DNA of 64,000 nucleotides from Costus lasius (Eukaryota; Streptophyta; Magnoliopsida; Zingiberales; Costaceae): the NCBI GenBank assembly GCA_027563935.2, contig CM050449.1, positions 90,186,371-90,250,370 on the forward strand. Direction: 5' to 3'. The notes below the pieces were generated by a model that saw only the letters and a list, made by a program, of their open reading frames with translations, made no database searches and was not told where the DNA came from. Positions 33,619 through 45,788 of this stretch are shown piece by piece. The stretch's first letter is position 1; every line of letters begins with the position of its first letter. The translations under genes and the position numbers were made by a program.

Positions 33619-34746
33619 CTACCAATTTTCACCGTCTTCAGATCCTATCTCTTCAGTGCTTTGCGCTGCGGCATCCATAGGATCAATAGGTGGCGTTCTC
33701 TGGGGTCCTCCATACTCTCCACTCCTCCTGGGATCCTGAAAACCAAAACGTTCATACAAGAAGTTTCCCATCTCCTCCATATAGGTACTCAGACTTTCAA
33801 TGTCTTTATGCATGTGATGCATAGAATCAGTCATCTGGCTCACAGAACCTCTCATGTCCCTCATTGTGTTCATCACTCTCTCCAACCTCTGCTCCTGTCG
33901 GTACAGCTGAGTGGAGAGATATCTAAATCCTGGATCAAAGGCACTAGAGAATCTGCTGCCTGAGTTTGGTTGTGTGGAAGAATCTGCAGCTCCAGATGGC
34001 TGCTCCATGCCCATCCCAAAAGGGTCATCACTACTACCCCAGGGTGGCGGTGGTATGGTACTAAGTGGGGGTGGCATAGCAATGTCAGTATCTTCTGGAA
34101 CCAACCTCCAGTTCTCCTAGTTTCTAACTGTGGTTTTCTTAGTGCATGGAAGTGGTTACTTGTGTCCTCTAGGTCCAAGAATCAGTGAAAAACCATCTCC
34201 TTCTCTTATCACCATTTTCATTGCAATACAAGACTCTAAGTCAAGTCTTGGACTCCCTCTTGCAATCTCTGTCCCATAGGGTTCAACTCTCAAGTACAGG
34301 GCTATAGGTGTAATGAAACCACCTATCACAATAGCTCCTTTCTTTGCCCTAGAAACTTTTTCCAAGTGTTTCATGAAGAAGAAGGCAACATCCAAGGGAT
34401 ATTCAAATAGCATACTCCATAAAAAGAACAACTCAGTTTGCCTTACCATCCCATCACTGTCACCTCTACCAAAGACAATGTGGGCCAAAACTCTATGTAC
34501 ATACTTGATGCAAGGATTGGAAATCTTTGAAGCTCTAGCAGTAAGTGCTGAAAAGTGGGTCTCTTCAGTGATTTGGTTCCAAAATACATCCTCAGCATAC
34601 CCCACTGAAACTGATGTGCAGCCTCCTGTGCCAAACTAGAAAATGGTTCTCAAGTTTTGCATGGACAGCTGCCTCTCTACATTAGCTATGCGGAAGGTGA
34701 TATAACCATCTGCATGCCTTTCACTATACTCATACAGCTGCACATC
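33619..34746 (-). pseudogene. Third ORF of Gypsy G, C-terminal part
   Basis: This is the minus-strand continuation of the ORF interrupted by Copia H. It is one frame with three in-frame stops: TAG 34636-34638, TAA 34156-34158 and TAG 34117-34119. Segments include YITFRIANVERQLSMQNLR, the block MVRQTELFFLWSMLFEYPLDV, the hydrophobic KKGAIVIGGFITPIAL, and a Pro/Ser-rich tail with a likely coiled coil (YRQEQRLERVMNTMRDM). It resembles the extra protein encoded downstream of pol in Athila-type plant elements. Database names such as 'ATHILA ORF-1' or env-like have been used for such ORFs; the function is unknown. I see no convincing signal peptide or furin-like site. Confidence 0.7.
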
Positions 34747-34751
34747 AAAAC

Positions 34752-36426
34752 TGAAAGTGGGGGGGCGAAACCCTAATATGCGCAGATTAAAATTTTGCAT
34801 AGTGGAAGCTAGGGTTTCTAAGGATCGATTAGCATGAATATATGATCAACTTGTAAAACTTGTATAGATCAAAAGAGGGATCATACCAATGCCATTTCTT
34901 GGATGGCGACTTGGAAGCAAAGAAGCATGTGCTTCTTCTCCAAAGGAACCGCACACAAGGTGATTGATGGCTTCCCCTTGGCGTTCCTTGTGCGAGCAAA
35001 GATCCAAGGTCTCCTGATCGCGTGAAGGTGATTAGAGATGATGTCTTTTCTTGTCCGAACTCTCCTTGGCGTGAAAAACTCACCACACGAGAGAGGAGGC
35101 GTCGAGAGGAAGAGGCCAGAGACGAGAATAGCGCCTCTCCCACGAACGTATAGGCGTGAACTATTTTGGAAAGCATGACTTCCAAAAAATAGTAAGCCCT
35201 CAACGTGTGATGCGTTCACTCCAAGTGAACCATCGCATTTTTCTCTCCCATTGAACCATGCGCTCACTATGATGAGCCGGTTCAATTACATTTGGTTCAA
35301 AGACCAAATTAAGCCAAGCCTTGGTCTAGATCATATAAAACCAAAAGGTTCAAGATCTAACCATTCATCTCTTGATGCTCTTGATCTCATCGATCTAGCA
35401 TAAGTTCTCTCGATCGAAGCTTACTGATCTCAAGCCCTAATCAATCAAACATGATTAGACCAGATCTTACTTACAATCAAAGTTTAAATCCCTTTAAACT
35501 GAACCAAAACAATTCAGTCCACACGATCTGACACAAGTAAGCCATATCATCAAATTGTGCGACCCTAAGGGTTTCCTTTAAATGTCGGTAACGATAACTT
35601 ACGTTATCACGAACAGAGAGGGGTATCTAGCAACACATCACTGTCTCCCGATATAAAGGAAAGAGTCTTCCAAGACTACACCCAAACCATAGCACAAGTG
35701 TGAATTCAATTCACTAGGCATACTTGTTTCCTTTGCCACTGGATGTTCTTATTGGATAAGCATGTCAAGCCTGTAACTCCAATATGATGAGAGTGGTTAG
35801 ATCAGATGAACATAGTCATCTGGGTATGGCCATACACTTTCTCAACCATCTCATCCAGGGGGCCCCTTTAGAACATCACACTCCAAACAAGGAGAAGGCA
35901 ATCCTATATCTATCACTAGTGCCCTAACATGACTCATGTTCATTATCCAAGATAGTCTATAACCATTATATTTCAAATGATATTGAACCACCTCAAAACA
36001 ATGCCAATCATCATTTAGAAACACAAGTGATCTCAAGTCAGAGGAAATATGCCACTTGTTTGCATATAAGGATTATTCACATTGTGACAAGCAATTGAAT
36101 ATCCTAAGTAGGGTCTGTCCAGTACATCCAATGTACCCATGAGTCTACATCTTATTCCATGCTCGAAGCATCCTATAAGATTAGAACACATATTAGTCTT
36201 AATCATATCAAGGTTGTCTCGTGTTCACCAAGATATCTCGATTAAGGACAATACTGCATGTCAGCCAAGCTGAACACCATTGAGACATTATTCAGAAGTA
36301 TACATATAGCAGCAGATAATGCAACAACCTGAATAACAACAATTGCCTTTATAAACATAGAGTTTATACATGATACTGATAACAACCCAAGGCCTCAAAC
36401 ATTAGCCTTAAGGGCATACCCCAACA
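34752..36426 (-). repeat. 3' LTR of Copia H
   Basis: 1675 bp on the minus strand, from TGTTGGGGTATGCCC to GCCCCCCCACTTTCA. It is adjacent to the polypurine tract at 36427-36437. The GNRA hairpin is at 35593-35608. Confidence 0.93.
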
Positions 36427-36437
36427 ATCTCCCACTT
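36427..36437 (-). promoter_or_regulatory. Polypurine tract of Copia H
   Basis: The reverse complement reads AAGTGGGAGAT, immediately upstream of the 3' LTR. Confidence 0.72.
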
Positions 36438-36446
36438 GCACTTAAT

Positions 36447-37961
36447 CTAATGGTTGAGAAATCTCAAACCCATATTATTACAGTGCTTCTCATGCTTCTG
36501 CTGCGCCAGAGGCTTTGTAAGCGGGTCAGCTAGATTGTCATCTGTATGAACCTTGCAGATCTTGATCTCTCCTCGATCAATGATCTCCCGGATCAAGTGA
36601 AACCTTCTCTGTATGTGCTTGGACTTCTGGTGCGACCGTGGTTCCTTTGCTTGTGCTATTGCTCCAGTGTTATCACAGAAGATAACCAAAGGATCTACAC
36701 TCGAAGGAATAACACCAAGTTCCTGAACGAACTTACGAATCCACACTGCCTCCTTGGATGCTTCCGAGGCTGCAACATACTCGGCTTCTATTGTGGAATC
36801 AGCAACAATAGATTGTTTGAAACTTTTCCACACCACTGCTCCTCCATTCAAGCTAAAAACATAGCCTGATTGCGATCGGAAATCATCCTGGTCAGATTGG
36901 AACGAAGCATCAGTATATCCTTCAATACTGAGTTCTTCCTGACCTCCATAAATCAAGAACATATCTTTGGTCCTCCGAAGATATTTCAAAATGTTCTTGA
37001 CTGCAATCCAGTGTGCCTTTCCTGGATTACTTTGGAATCGACTGGTCACGCTTAACCCGTAAGCGACGTCTGGGCGAGTACACAACATCGCATACATAAT
37101 GGACCCAATAGCCGAAGCATAAGGCGTATTGTCCATTTCATCTTTCTCAGTCTGTGTTTGTGGACACTGACTCTTTGAAAGATTCAGACCATGTCTGACT
37201 GGAAGATATCCTCTTTTAGAATTTTCTAAATGGAATCTCTCCAGGACTTTATCGATGTAAGTACTCTGGCACAGCCCGAGAAGCCTCTTAGATCTATCTC
37301 TGTAGATCTTCACACCTAATACATAGGCTGCTTCCCCTAAATCTTTCATCTGGAAACATTTTCTTAACCATGCCTTGACGGCATGCAGTTCAGGAATATC
37401 GTTTCCAATGATTAAGATATCATCGACGTAGAGGACTAGGAAAGTAATCACGCTCCCACTAAACCTCTTATATACACACGGGTCATCTTCATTCTTGATG
37501 AAACCAAACTTACAGATTGATTCATCAAAACGAATATTCCAGCTTCTCGATGCTTGTTTAAGTCCATAAATGGACTTCTTTAATTTGCATATTTTATGAC
37601 GATCTGATGGATTGATGAAACCTTCAGGTTGTGTCATATACACATCCTCTTCTAGTTTTCCATTAAGGAAAGCGGTCTTCACATCCATCTGCCAGATCTC
37701 ATAATCATAATATGCAGCTATCGCGAGAATAATCTGAATAGACTTGAACATGGCTACAGGAGAGAAAGTTTCATCATAATCTATCCCGTAGATTTGTTTG
37801 AAACCTTTCGCAACTAGCCTGCCTTTATAGGTAACCACGTTACCATCCATGTCAATCTTCTTTTTGAAGATCCACTTACAGCCTATAGGGATTACTCCCG
37901 GAGGCGGATCAACCAAATCCCAGACTTGGTTATCTGACATGGAGTCCATCTCGGCTCGCAT
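36447..37961 (-). pseudogene. Copia H RT and RNase H segment
   Basis: Open for 504 residues. It covers most of RT (CKWIFKKKIDMDGNVVTYKG, the WQMDVKTAFLNG motif, YVDDILIIGN) and the whole RNase H, ending LADPLTKPLAQQKH and GLRFLNH. RNase H reads STIEAEYVAAS where I has STTEAEYVAAS. It is cut off from the rest of pol by TGA at 37971-37973, where the A codon is TGG. The domain itself looks intact, but it lacks the N-terminal polyprotein. Confidence 0.85.
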
Positions 37962-38081
37962 AGCTTCAAGTCATCTCGCTGATTCCGGTCCACTGACCGC
38001 ATCCGCATAAGTAAGGGGTTCATCATCAATGATGTAGACTCCGTCATAGCGCTCAGGCTGTCGACGGATCCTTCCCGATCT

Positions 38082-38474
38082 TCACGGTTCCCGTGATATC
38101 TGAGCCTCAGGTTGTTCAGTAACCTGTTCTATTGGCTCAGGCTCATCCAACTGTGCTTGACTACTTTGTCCTTCTTCTGGATTCTCATCCAGCCTTATTT
38201 CTCTCCCACTGGCTTCTTGCAGAAGAAATTCCTTCTCAAGAAAAATAGCCGTTCGAGCAACAAATACTTTGTTCTCTTCGGGATCGTAGAAATAATAACC
38301 CTTAGTTTCTTTAGGGTAACCGACAAAGATACATTTATAAGATCTGCTCTCTAGTTTCCCAGAGGCGAGCTTTTTGACATAAGCCTCGCAACCCCAGATT
38401 TTAATAAATGTCAAGCTCAGCTGTTTCCCATACCATAACTCATATGGTGTCTTTGAAACAGCCTTGGATGGCAC
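38082..38474 (-). pseudogene. Copia H integrase C-terminus and linker
   Basis: 130 residues corresponding to the end of integrase and the integrase-RT linker: SKAVSKTPYELWYGKQ, the CEAYVKK segment and KGYYFYDPEENKVFVA. It ends at TGA 38082-38084, where A has CGA, a CpG-type transition. It is in a different frame from the upstream piece because of a short deletion near 38525. Confidence 0.82.
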
Positions 38475-40204
38475 TCAGTTTAGTACCTTTGCAGCTGTTT
38501 CCAGTGCAAATCCCCAAAAGGAGTAAGGTCTGACTCATCATTGAACGAACCATATCCAATAAGGTTCTATTTCTCCTCTCGGACACACCATTCCATTGCG
38601 GTGTTCCTGGCGGAGTGAGCTGTGAGATAATCCCACACTCCTTCAGATAGTCAGTAAACTCTCGACTCAAGTATTCTCCACCTCGATCTGAACGAAGTGC
38701 CTTGATATTTCGGCCTAGCTGATTTTGTACTTCATTTTTGAACTCTTTGAACTTGTCAAAAGATTCACTCTTATGTCTCATTAGATAGACATAACCATAC
38801 CTACTAAAATCATCAGTAAAAGTAATGAAGTATAAATAGCCACCTCTGGCATGTTTACTAAATGGCCCACACACATCACTGTGAATGAGGTCAAGTAAAC
38901 CTGAAGCCCTTTGACCTTTATTAGAAAAAGGAGACTTCGTCATTTTACCCATTAAACAAGCTTTGCATGTATCAAGCTCCTCATAGGAGAATGATCCCAG
39001 CAGTCCATGGTCATGCAACCGCTTAATGCGCTTCTTGTTAATATGGCCTAAACGACTATGCCATAGCAAGGTGCTGTCATCAGCATACTTGGCCTTTTTA
39101 TTATCAATCTGTTGTACAGAACATTCCATGTCCAACATGAATAACCCATTGTTAATTGACCCAGTAGCATAAACAATATTATCTAATGAAATACAACACT
39201 TTAAAGTTTTGCATTCAAAGGAAAACCCTTTCCTAACAAGAGCAAGAATAGAGATAATATTCTTAGTTATGCTTGGTACAAAATAACAATTGTCCAGTTC
39301 TAATACAAGATCAGATGGTAAAGAGATGTAATATTGTCCTACAACAACAGCAGCAACCCGTGCCCCGTTTCCAACTCGTAGGTCCACCTCATGCTGTCCC
39401 ACCTGTCTTCTTCTCTTGAGTTCCTGTACATTTGAACAAATGTGAACTCCACATGCAGTGTCCAACACCCATGAAATAGAAGAAGAAGATACCATGACTT
39501 CAGTCACGAAAATACCTGAGCCAGAAGCGAAAGGCTTGCTTCCCTTCTTGTCTCCTTGGAGCGCTTTACAGTCCTTCTTCCAGTGACCCAGCTGGCCACA
39601 ATGGAAACATCTGTATTCCTTCGACCGCTTGATCTTTTGTTTCAGAGCCTTGTTGTAGCTCTTGACAGGGGCTTTGCCTTTCTTCCCCTTCTTCTTGTTC
39701 CTTGAAGGAATCATCAAGACAGAGGATGAAGGCTTTCCCTTTTCAAGAGTCTGCTCTGTAGTATAGAGCATGTTCAGTAACTCTGCTGGGGTACAGTCGA
39801 TCTTGTTCATATTAAAATTAATGATGAACGGATCGAAAGAGGCCGGGAGAGACTGCAGGATAATGTCTACAACAAGCTCCTGATTGATGGTGTGTCCCAG
39901 TTTCTCTAGAGCCTCTTTGTACCCAATCATCTTGAGTACGTGAGCTCCCACTGGACTCCCTTCAGTCAGTTTGCTCTGAAAGAAAAGTTTTGTCAAGTTA
40001 TAGCGTTCAGTCCTTGCCTGTGCAGCATACAGCATCTTGAGATTTGCTATAATTTCAATAGCAGATAAATCCTCATGCTGACGCTGAAGCTCTGGCGTCA
40101 TAGACGCAAGCATAAGGCAAGCGACATCAATGCTATCATTGACATGCTTCTCATAAGCATCCCGAACCGCCCTTGCGGCGCTCGCAGCGGGTTGAGGCGG
40201 TATT
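38440..40204 (-). pseudogene. Copia H Gag, protease and integrase core
   Basis: This continues the Gag reading from the right side of Copia I (target copy 40200-40204). It contains the Gag body, the zinc knuckle CFHCGQLGHWKKDC, the protease motif LDTACGVHIC, and the integrase HHCC and DDE regions up to RRNRTLLDMVRSMMSQ. There a deletion of about seven bases shifts the frame, producing about 30 foreign residues before a stop. It differs from A and I by one extra Gly-Ser-type stretch after the knuckle and scattered substitutions. Confidence 0.85.
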
Positions 40205-41887
40205 TGCAGGGGTCCCCTTCAAGGGGGAGCGAAAAACCCTAATGGGCGCATGTGTTTCAACGCAGCGGAAATAAGGGTTTTAGGGATCATTAGCATGATA
40301 TATGATCAACTATGAAAAATCGATTGCAAAATGCCAATAAGATTCATACCATCGCCATCTATGGATGAAGTGTTGGAAGCAAAAACCGAAAGGGGCCTTC
40401 TCCCTAGTCGACGCACACACGATGAAGAATGGCCTCTCCTTGTCGTCTTTGTGCTAGCAAAGCTTCAAGGGTCCTTTGCGCATGGAGGAGATGAGATCCT
40501 TGGGCTTGGCGAAGAAGAAGTTCCTCTACACTCGTCAAGACTTTTGTCACTCTCGAGAAGGGAGGAGATGTCGTCCGAAGTTGATGATCGACAAGGGAGT
40601 AAACACGTTGTAATCAACGTGGGCGTTGCTATCCAAAAATAGTAACCCATTACTCACTTCGGTTATGCGTTCACATGAAGTGAACCGCAACCCTCTTCTC
40701 CCATTCGAACCTTTTGAACCAAGCGCTCATAACATGAGCCGGTTCAAGTGACTTTGGTTCAAGACCAAATCGGCCCAAGCAATGGTCGATCTTATTGAAC
40801 CACAAGGTTCAAGATCACCGTTGATCTCTCGATGCTCTAGATCTCACTGATCTAGCATCATAACTCTCGATCGAAGCTTACCGATCTGAAGCCCTAATCA
40901 ATCAAACATGATCAGACCAGATCTCACTCTCAATCAGAGTTTAACACCCCTTTAAACTGAACTAAACAATTCAGTCCACACGATCTGACTTAAAGAAGCC
41001 ATATCATCAAATTGTGCGACCCTAAGGGTTTCCTTTAAATGTCGGTAACGATAACTCACGTTATCACGATCAGTGAGGGGTATCTAGCAACACATCACTG
41101 TCTCCCGATATAAAGGAAAGAGTCTTCCAAGACTTCACCCAAACCACAGCACAAGTGTGAATCCAATTCACTAGGCATGCATACTTCCTTTGCCACTTGA
41201 TGTTCTTATTGGACAAGCCTGTCAAGCTTGTAACTCCAATATGATGAGCATGATTAGATCAGATGAACACTGTCACCTGGGTATCGCCATACACTCTCTC
41301 AATCATCTCATCCAGGGGGGCCCTTATAGAACATCACACTCCTTAAACAAGGAGACGGCAATCCTATATCTATCACTAGTGTCCTAACCTGACTCAAGCT
41401 CACCATCCAAGATAGTCTATAATCATTATGTTTCAAATGATATTGAACTACCTCAAAACAATGACAATCATCATTTAGAAAACACAAGTGATCTCAAGTC
41501 AGAGGAAATGTGCCACTTGTCGCAATCAAGGAATATTCACATTGTGACAAACAATTGAACATCCTAGTAGGGTCTGTCCAGTACATCCCATGTACCCATG
41601 AGTCTACATCTTATTCCATGCTCGAAGCATCCTATAAGATTAGAACACATATTAGTCTTAACCATATCAAGGCTGTCTCATGTTCACCAAGATACATCGA
41701 CCAAGGACATAATAGCATGTCAGCCCAGCTGAACATCTTTGAGACATTATTCAGAAGAACATATATTGCAGCAGACAATGTAGCTAATTGAATAACAACC
41801 ATGCCTTTATAAACTTATGAGTTTATTACATGATACAGATACATTCCCACAGGCCTCAAACATTAGCCTTAAGGGCATACCCCAACA
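40205..41887 (-). repeat. 3' LTR of Copia I
   Basis: 1683 bp with TG...CA ends, on the minus strand from TGTTGGGGTATGCCC to GGGGACCCCTGCA. The GNRA hairpin at 41050-41065 has loop GTGA. Confidence 0.95.
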
Positions 41888-41898
41888 ATCTCCCACTT
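41888..41898 (-). promoter_or_regulatory. Polypurine tract of Copia I
   Basis: The reverse complement reads AAGTGGGAGAT, next to the LTR. Confidence 0.75.
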
Positions 41899-41907
41899 GC
41901 ACTTAAT

Positions 41908-44664
41908 CTAATGGTTGAGGAATCTCAAACCCATATTATTACAGTGCTTTTCATGCTTCTGCTGCGCCAGAGGCTTGGTAAGCGGGTCTGCCAGATTGTC
42001 ATCTGTATGAACCTTGCATACTTTGATCTCGCCACGATCAATGATCTCCCTGATCAAATGAAACCGTCTCTGTATGTGCTTGGACTTCTGGTGCGACCGT
42101 GGTTCCTTTGCTTGTGCAATTGCTCCAGTGTTATCACAGAAGATAACCAAAGGATCTGCACTCGAAGGAACGACACCAAGTTCTTTCACGAACTTACGAA
42201 TCCACACTGCCTCCTTGGATGCTTCCGAGGCTGCAACATACTCGGCTTCTGTTGTGGAATCAGCAACAGTTGACTGTTTGAAACTCTTCCACACCACTGC
42301 TCCACCATTCAAGCTAAAAACATAGCCTGATTGCGATCGGAAATCATCCTGGTCAGACTGGAACGAAGCGTCAGTATATCCTTCAATACTGAGTTCTTCC
42401 TGACCACCATATATCAAGAACATATCTTTGGTCCTCCGCAGATATTTTAAGATGTTCTTGACTGCAATCCAGTGCGCCATACCTGGATTACTCTGGTAAC
42501 GACTGGTCACGCTTAACCCGTAAGCGACGTCTGGGCGAGTACACAACATCGCATACATAATGGATCCAATAGCCGAAGCATAAGGCGTATTGTCCATTTC
42601 ATCTTTCTCAGTCTGTGTTTGTGGACACTGACTCTTCGAAAGACTCAGACCATGTCTGACTGGAAGATATCCTCGTTTAGAATTCTCTAAATGAAATCTT
42701 TCCAGGACTTTATCGATGTAAGTACTCTGGCACAGCCCGAGAAGCCTCTTAGATCTATCCCTGTAGATCTTCACACCTAACACATAGGCTGCTTCTCCTA
42801 GATCTTTCATCTGGAAACATTTCCTCAGCCATGCCTTAACAGCATGCATTTCAGGAATGTCATTTCCAATGATCAAGATGTCATCGACGTAGAGGACTAG
42901 GAAAGTAATCACGCTCCCACTAAACCTCTTATATACACACGGGTCATCCTCGTTCTTGATGAAACCAAATTCAGTAACTGATTCATCAAAACGAATATTC
43001 CAGCTTCTCGATGCTTGTTTAAGTCCATAAATGGACTTCTTTAACTTGCATATTTTATGACGATCTGCTGGATTAGTGAAACCTTCAGGTTGTGTCATAT
43101 ACACATCCTCATCCAGATTTCCATTAAGGAAAGCTGTTTTCACATCCATCTGCCAGATCTCATAATCGTAATATGCAGCTATCGCAAAAAGAATCCGAAT
43201 AGACTTAAACATGGCTACAGGTGAGAAAGTTTCATCATAATCTATCCCGTAGATTTGTTTGAAACCTTTCGCAACTAGCCTGCCTTTATAGGTAACCACG
43301 TTACCATCCATGTCAATCTTCTTCTTGAAGATCCATTTACAGCCTATAGGGATTACTCCCGGAGGCGGATCAACCAAATCCCAGACTTGGTTATCTGACA
43401 TGGAGTCCATCTCGGCGCGCATAGCTTCAAGCCATCTCGCTGACTCCGGTCCACTGACCGCATCCGCATAAGTGAGGGGTTCATCATTGTCAATGATGTA
43501 GACTCCGTCATAGCGCTCAGGCTGTCGACGAATCCTTCCCGATCTTCGCGGTTCCCGTGATATCTGAGCCTCAGGTTGTCCAATAACCTGTTCTACCGGC
43601 TCAGGCTCATCCAACTCTGCTTGATCACTTTGTCTTTCTTCTGGATTCTCATCCAGCTTTATTTCTCTCCCACTGGCCTCTTGCAGAAGAAACTCCTTCT
43701 CAAGAAATATGGCCGTACGAGCAACAAAAACCTTGTTCTCCTTGGGATCGAAGAAATAATAACCCTTAGTTTCCTTAGGGTAACCGACAAAGATACATTT
43801 CTCAGATCTGCTCTCTAGTTTCCCAGAGGCGAGCTTTTTGACATAAGCCTCGCAACCCCAGATCCTGATAAATGTCAAGCTTGGCTGTTTCCCATACCAC
43901 AACTCATATGGCGTCTTTGAAACTGCCTTGGATGGCACCCGGTTTAGTACCTTTGCAGCTGTTTCCAGTGCAAAACCCCAAAAGGAGTAGGGCAGAGTAG
44001 CCTGACTCATCATAGAACGAACCATATCTAGTAACGTTCTATTTCTCCTCTCGGACACACCATTCCATTGCGGTGTTCCTGGCGGAGTGAGCTGTGAGAT
44101 GATCCCACACTCCTTCAGATAGTCAGTAAACGTATGACTTAGGTATTCACCACCTCGATCTGAGCGAAGTGCCTTGATATTTCGGCCTAGCTGATTCTGT
44201 ACTTCATTCTTGAACTTTTTGAACTTATCAAAAGATTCACTCTTATGTCTCATCAGATAGACATACCCGTATCTACTGAAATCATCAGTAAAGGTCATGA
44301 AGTACTGATAGCCACCTCTGGCATGTTTACTAAATGGCCCACACACATCACTGTGTATAAGGTCAAGTAAACCTGAAGCCCTTTGACCTTTGTGAGGAAA
44401 AGGTGACTTCGTCATTTTACCCATTAAACAAGCCTTGCATGTATCAATCTCCTTGTAGGAGAATGATCCCAGCAGTCCATGATGATGCAACCGCTTAATG
44501 CGTTTCTCGTTAATATGGCCTAAACGACTATGCCATAGCAAGGTGCTGTCATCAGCATACTTGGCTTTCTTGATATCAACGTTCTGTATAGAACATTCCA
44601 TGTCCAACATGTATAACCCATTGTTAATTGAACCAGTTGCATAAACAATATTATCTAAAGACAA
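41908..44664 (-). CDS. Copia I Pol: integrase, RT and RNase H
   Basis: 918 residues open from just after the frameshift to the natural stop. Integrase has its HHCC region (LLWHSRLGHI through CKACLMGK), DDE residues in DLIHSDVCGPF, LRSDRGGEY and NGVSERRNRT, and the usual linker with KGYYFFDPKENK. RT carries WQMDVKTAFLNG and YVDDILIIGN. RNase H carries GYTDASF, STTEAEYVAAS and FCDNTGAI, ending LADPLTKPL. No internal stop is found. The apparent start is artificial, because the true start is the Gag ATG at 45788 and the two frames are separated by one missing base near 44732-44735. All catalytic residues expected for integrase, RT and RNase H are present. Confidence 0.93.
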   Translation of the reverse strand: MSLDNIVYATGSINNGLYMLDMECSIQNVDIKKAKYADDSTLLWHSRLGHINEKRIKRLHHHGLLGSFSYKEIDTCKACLMGKMTKSPFPHKGQRASGLLDLIHSDVCGPFSKHARGGYQYFMTFTDDFSRYGYVYLMRHKSESFDKFKKFKNEVQNQLGRNIKALRSDRGGEYLSHTFTDYLKECGIISQLTPPGTPQWNGVSERRNRTLLDMVRSMMSQATLPYSFWGFALETAAKVLNRVPSKAVSKTPYELWYGKQPSLTFIRIWGCEAYVKKLASGKLESRSEKCIFVGYPKETKGYYFFDPKENKVFVARTAIFLEKEFLLQEASGREIKLDENPEERQSDQAELDEPEPVEQVIGQPEAQISREPRRSGRIRRQPERYDGVYIIDNDEPLTYADAVSGPESARWLEAMRAEMDSMSDNQVWDLVDPPPGVIPIGCKWIFKKKIDMDGNVVTYKGRLVAKGFKQIYGIDYDETFSPVAMFKSIRILFAIAAYYDYEIWQMDVKTAFLNGNLDEDVYMTQPEGFTNPADRHKICKLKKSIYGLKQASRSWNIRFDESVTEFGFIKNEDDPCVYKRFSGSVITFLVLYVDDILIIGNDIPEMHAVKAWLRKCFQMKDLGEAAYVLGVKIYRDRSKRLLGLCQSTYIDKVLERFHLENSKRGYLPVRHGLSLSKSQCPQTQTEKDEMDNTPYASAIGSIMYAMLCTRPDVAYGLSVTSRYQSNPGMAHWIAVKNILKYLRRTKDMFLIYGGQEELSIEGYTDASFQSDQDDFRSQSGYVFSLNGGAVVWKSFKQSTVADSTTEAEYVAASEASKEAVWIRKFVKELGVVPSSADPLVIFCDNTGAIAQAKEPRSHQKSKHIQRRFHLIREIIDRGEIKVCKVHTDDNLADPLTKPLAQQKHEKHCNNMGLRFLNH

Positions 44665-45788
44665 AACACACTTTGAAATATTGCATTCAAAGGAAAATCC
44701 CTTCCTGACAAGAGCAGGAATGGAGATAATATTTTAGTTATACTGGGAACAAAGTAACAATTGTCTAGTTCCAATACAAGTCCAGATGGTAAAGAAATGA
44801 AGTAGTCTCCTACAGCAACAGCAGCAACCCGTGCCCCGTTTCCAACTCGTAGGTCCACCTCATGCTGTCCCACCTGCCTTCTTCTCTTGAGTTCCTGTAC
44901 ATTTGAACAAATGTGAACTCCACATGCAGTGTCCAACACCCATGATATAGAAGAAGAAAACATGACCTCAGTCACGAATATACCTGAGCCAGAAGCGAAG
45001 CTTCCCCTCTTATCTCCTTGGAGCGCTTTACAGTCCTTTTTCCAGTGACCCAGCTGGCCACAGTGGAAACACCTGTATTCCTTGGACCGCTTCACCTTCT
45101 GCTTCAGAGCCTTGCTGTAATTCTTGACCGGGGCCTTGCCCTTCTTCCCCTTCTTCTTGTTCCTTGAAGGAACCATTAAGACAGAGGTTGAAGGCTTACC
45201 CTTCAGAGTTTCCTCAGTAGTCAAGAGCATATTCAACAGCTCTGCCGGCGTACAATCGATTTTGTTCATATTAAAATTAATAATGAACGCGTCGAATGAA
45301 GGCGGGAGAGACTGCAGAATAATGTCCACAGCAAGCTCCTGGTTGATGGTATGCCCCAGTTTCTCCAGAGCCTCCTTGTGCCCAATCATCTTGAGCACGT
45401 GAGCTCCTACTGGGCTCCCCTCAGCCAGTTTGCTCTGAAAGAAGAGCTTAGTCGAATTATAGCGTTCAGTCCTCGCCTGTGCAGCATACAGCATCTTGAG
45501 GTTCGCTATAATCTCTATAGCCGACATATCCTCATGCTGACGCTGCAGCGGTGGCGTCATAGACGCTAGCATCAGGCAAGCGACATCAATGCTATCATTG
45601 ACGTGCTTTTCATAGGCTTCCCGAACCGCCCTTGCGGCGTTCGGAGCGGGCTGCGGCGGTATCGCCGTCTCGAGGACATACAGTTTCCTCTCTGCCTTAA
45701 GAACAATCTTAAGGTGTCCAAACCAGTCAGAGAAGTTTGGCCCAGCAAACTTCTCCCTTTCCAGTAGGGATCGCACATTGAAGTTCAT
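44655..45788 (-). CDS. Copia I Gag and protease
   Basis: 377 residues from the ATG at 45788-45786, which is shared in position with A. It contains Gag (NVRSLLEREKFAGPNFSDWF), a lysine-rich stretch, the CCHC knuckle CFHCGQLGHWKKDC and the protease motif LDTACGVHIC. The last 27 or so residues are out of frame relative to A, because the A run in the ITKNI codons has four A instead of five. Gag and the protease active site are therefore read normally but the end of protease is not. A sequencing or assembly homopolymer error is an alternative to a true mutation. Confidence 0.92.
   Translation of the reverse strand: MNFNVRSLLEREKFAGPNFSDWFGHLKIVLKAERKLYVLETAIPPQPAPNAARAVREAYEKHVNDSIDVACLMLASMTPPLQRQHEDMSAIEIIANLKMLYAAQARTERYNSTKLFFQSKLAEGSPVGAHVLKMIGHKEALEKLGHTINQELAVDIILQSLPPSFDAFIINFNMNKIDCTPAELLNMLLTTEETLKGKPSTSVLMVPSRNKKKGKKGKAPVKNYSKALKQKVKRSKEYRCFHCGQLGHWKKDCKALQGDKRGSFASGSGIFVTEVMFSSSISWVLDTACGVHICSNVQELKRRRQVGQHEVDLRVGNGARVAAVAVGDYFISLPSGLVLELDNCYFVPSITKILSPFLLLSGRDFPLNAIFQSVFCL

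Noticed and set aside
33661..34188. Plus-strand ORFs of 69-100 residues
   Set aside because: They are antisense shadows of the minus-strand third ORF of G, whose protein pattern and homology are much stronger.
40331..40642. 103-residue ORF repeated at 47760-48071
   Set aside because: The repetition only reflects the two LTRs of Copia I. The frame is antisense to the element and is not kept in the LTRs of A, C or H.
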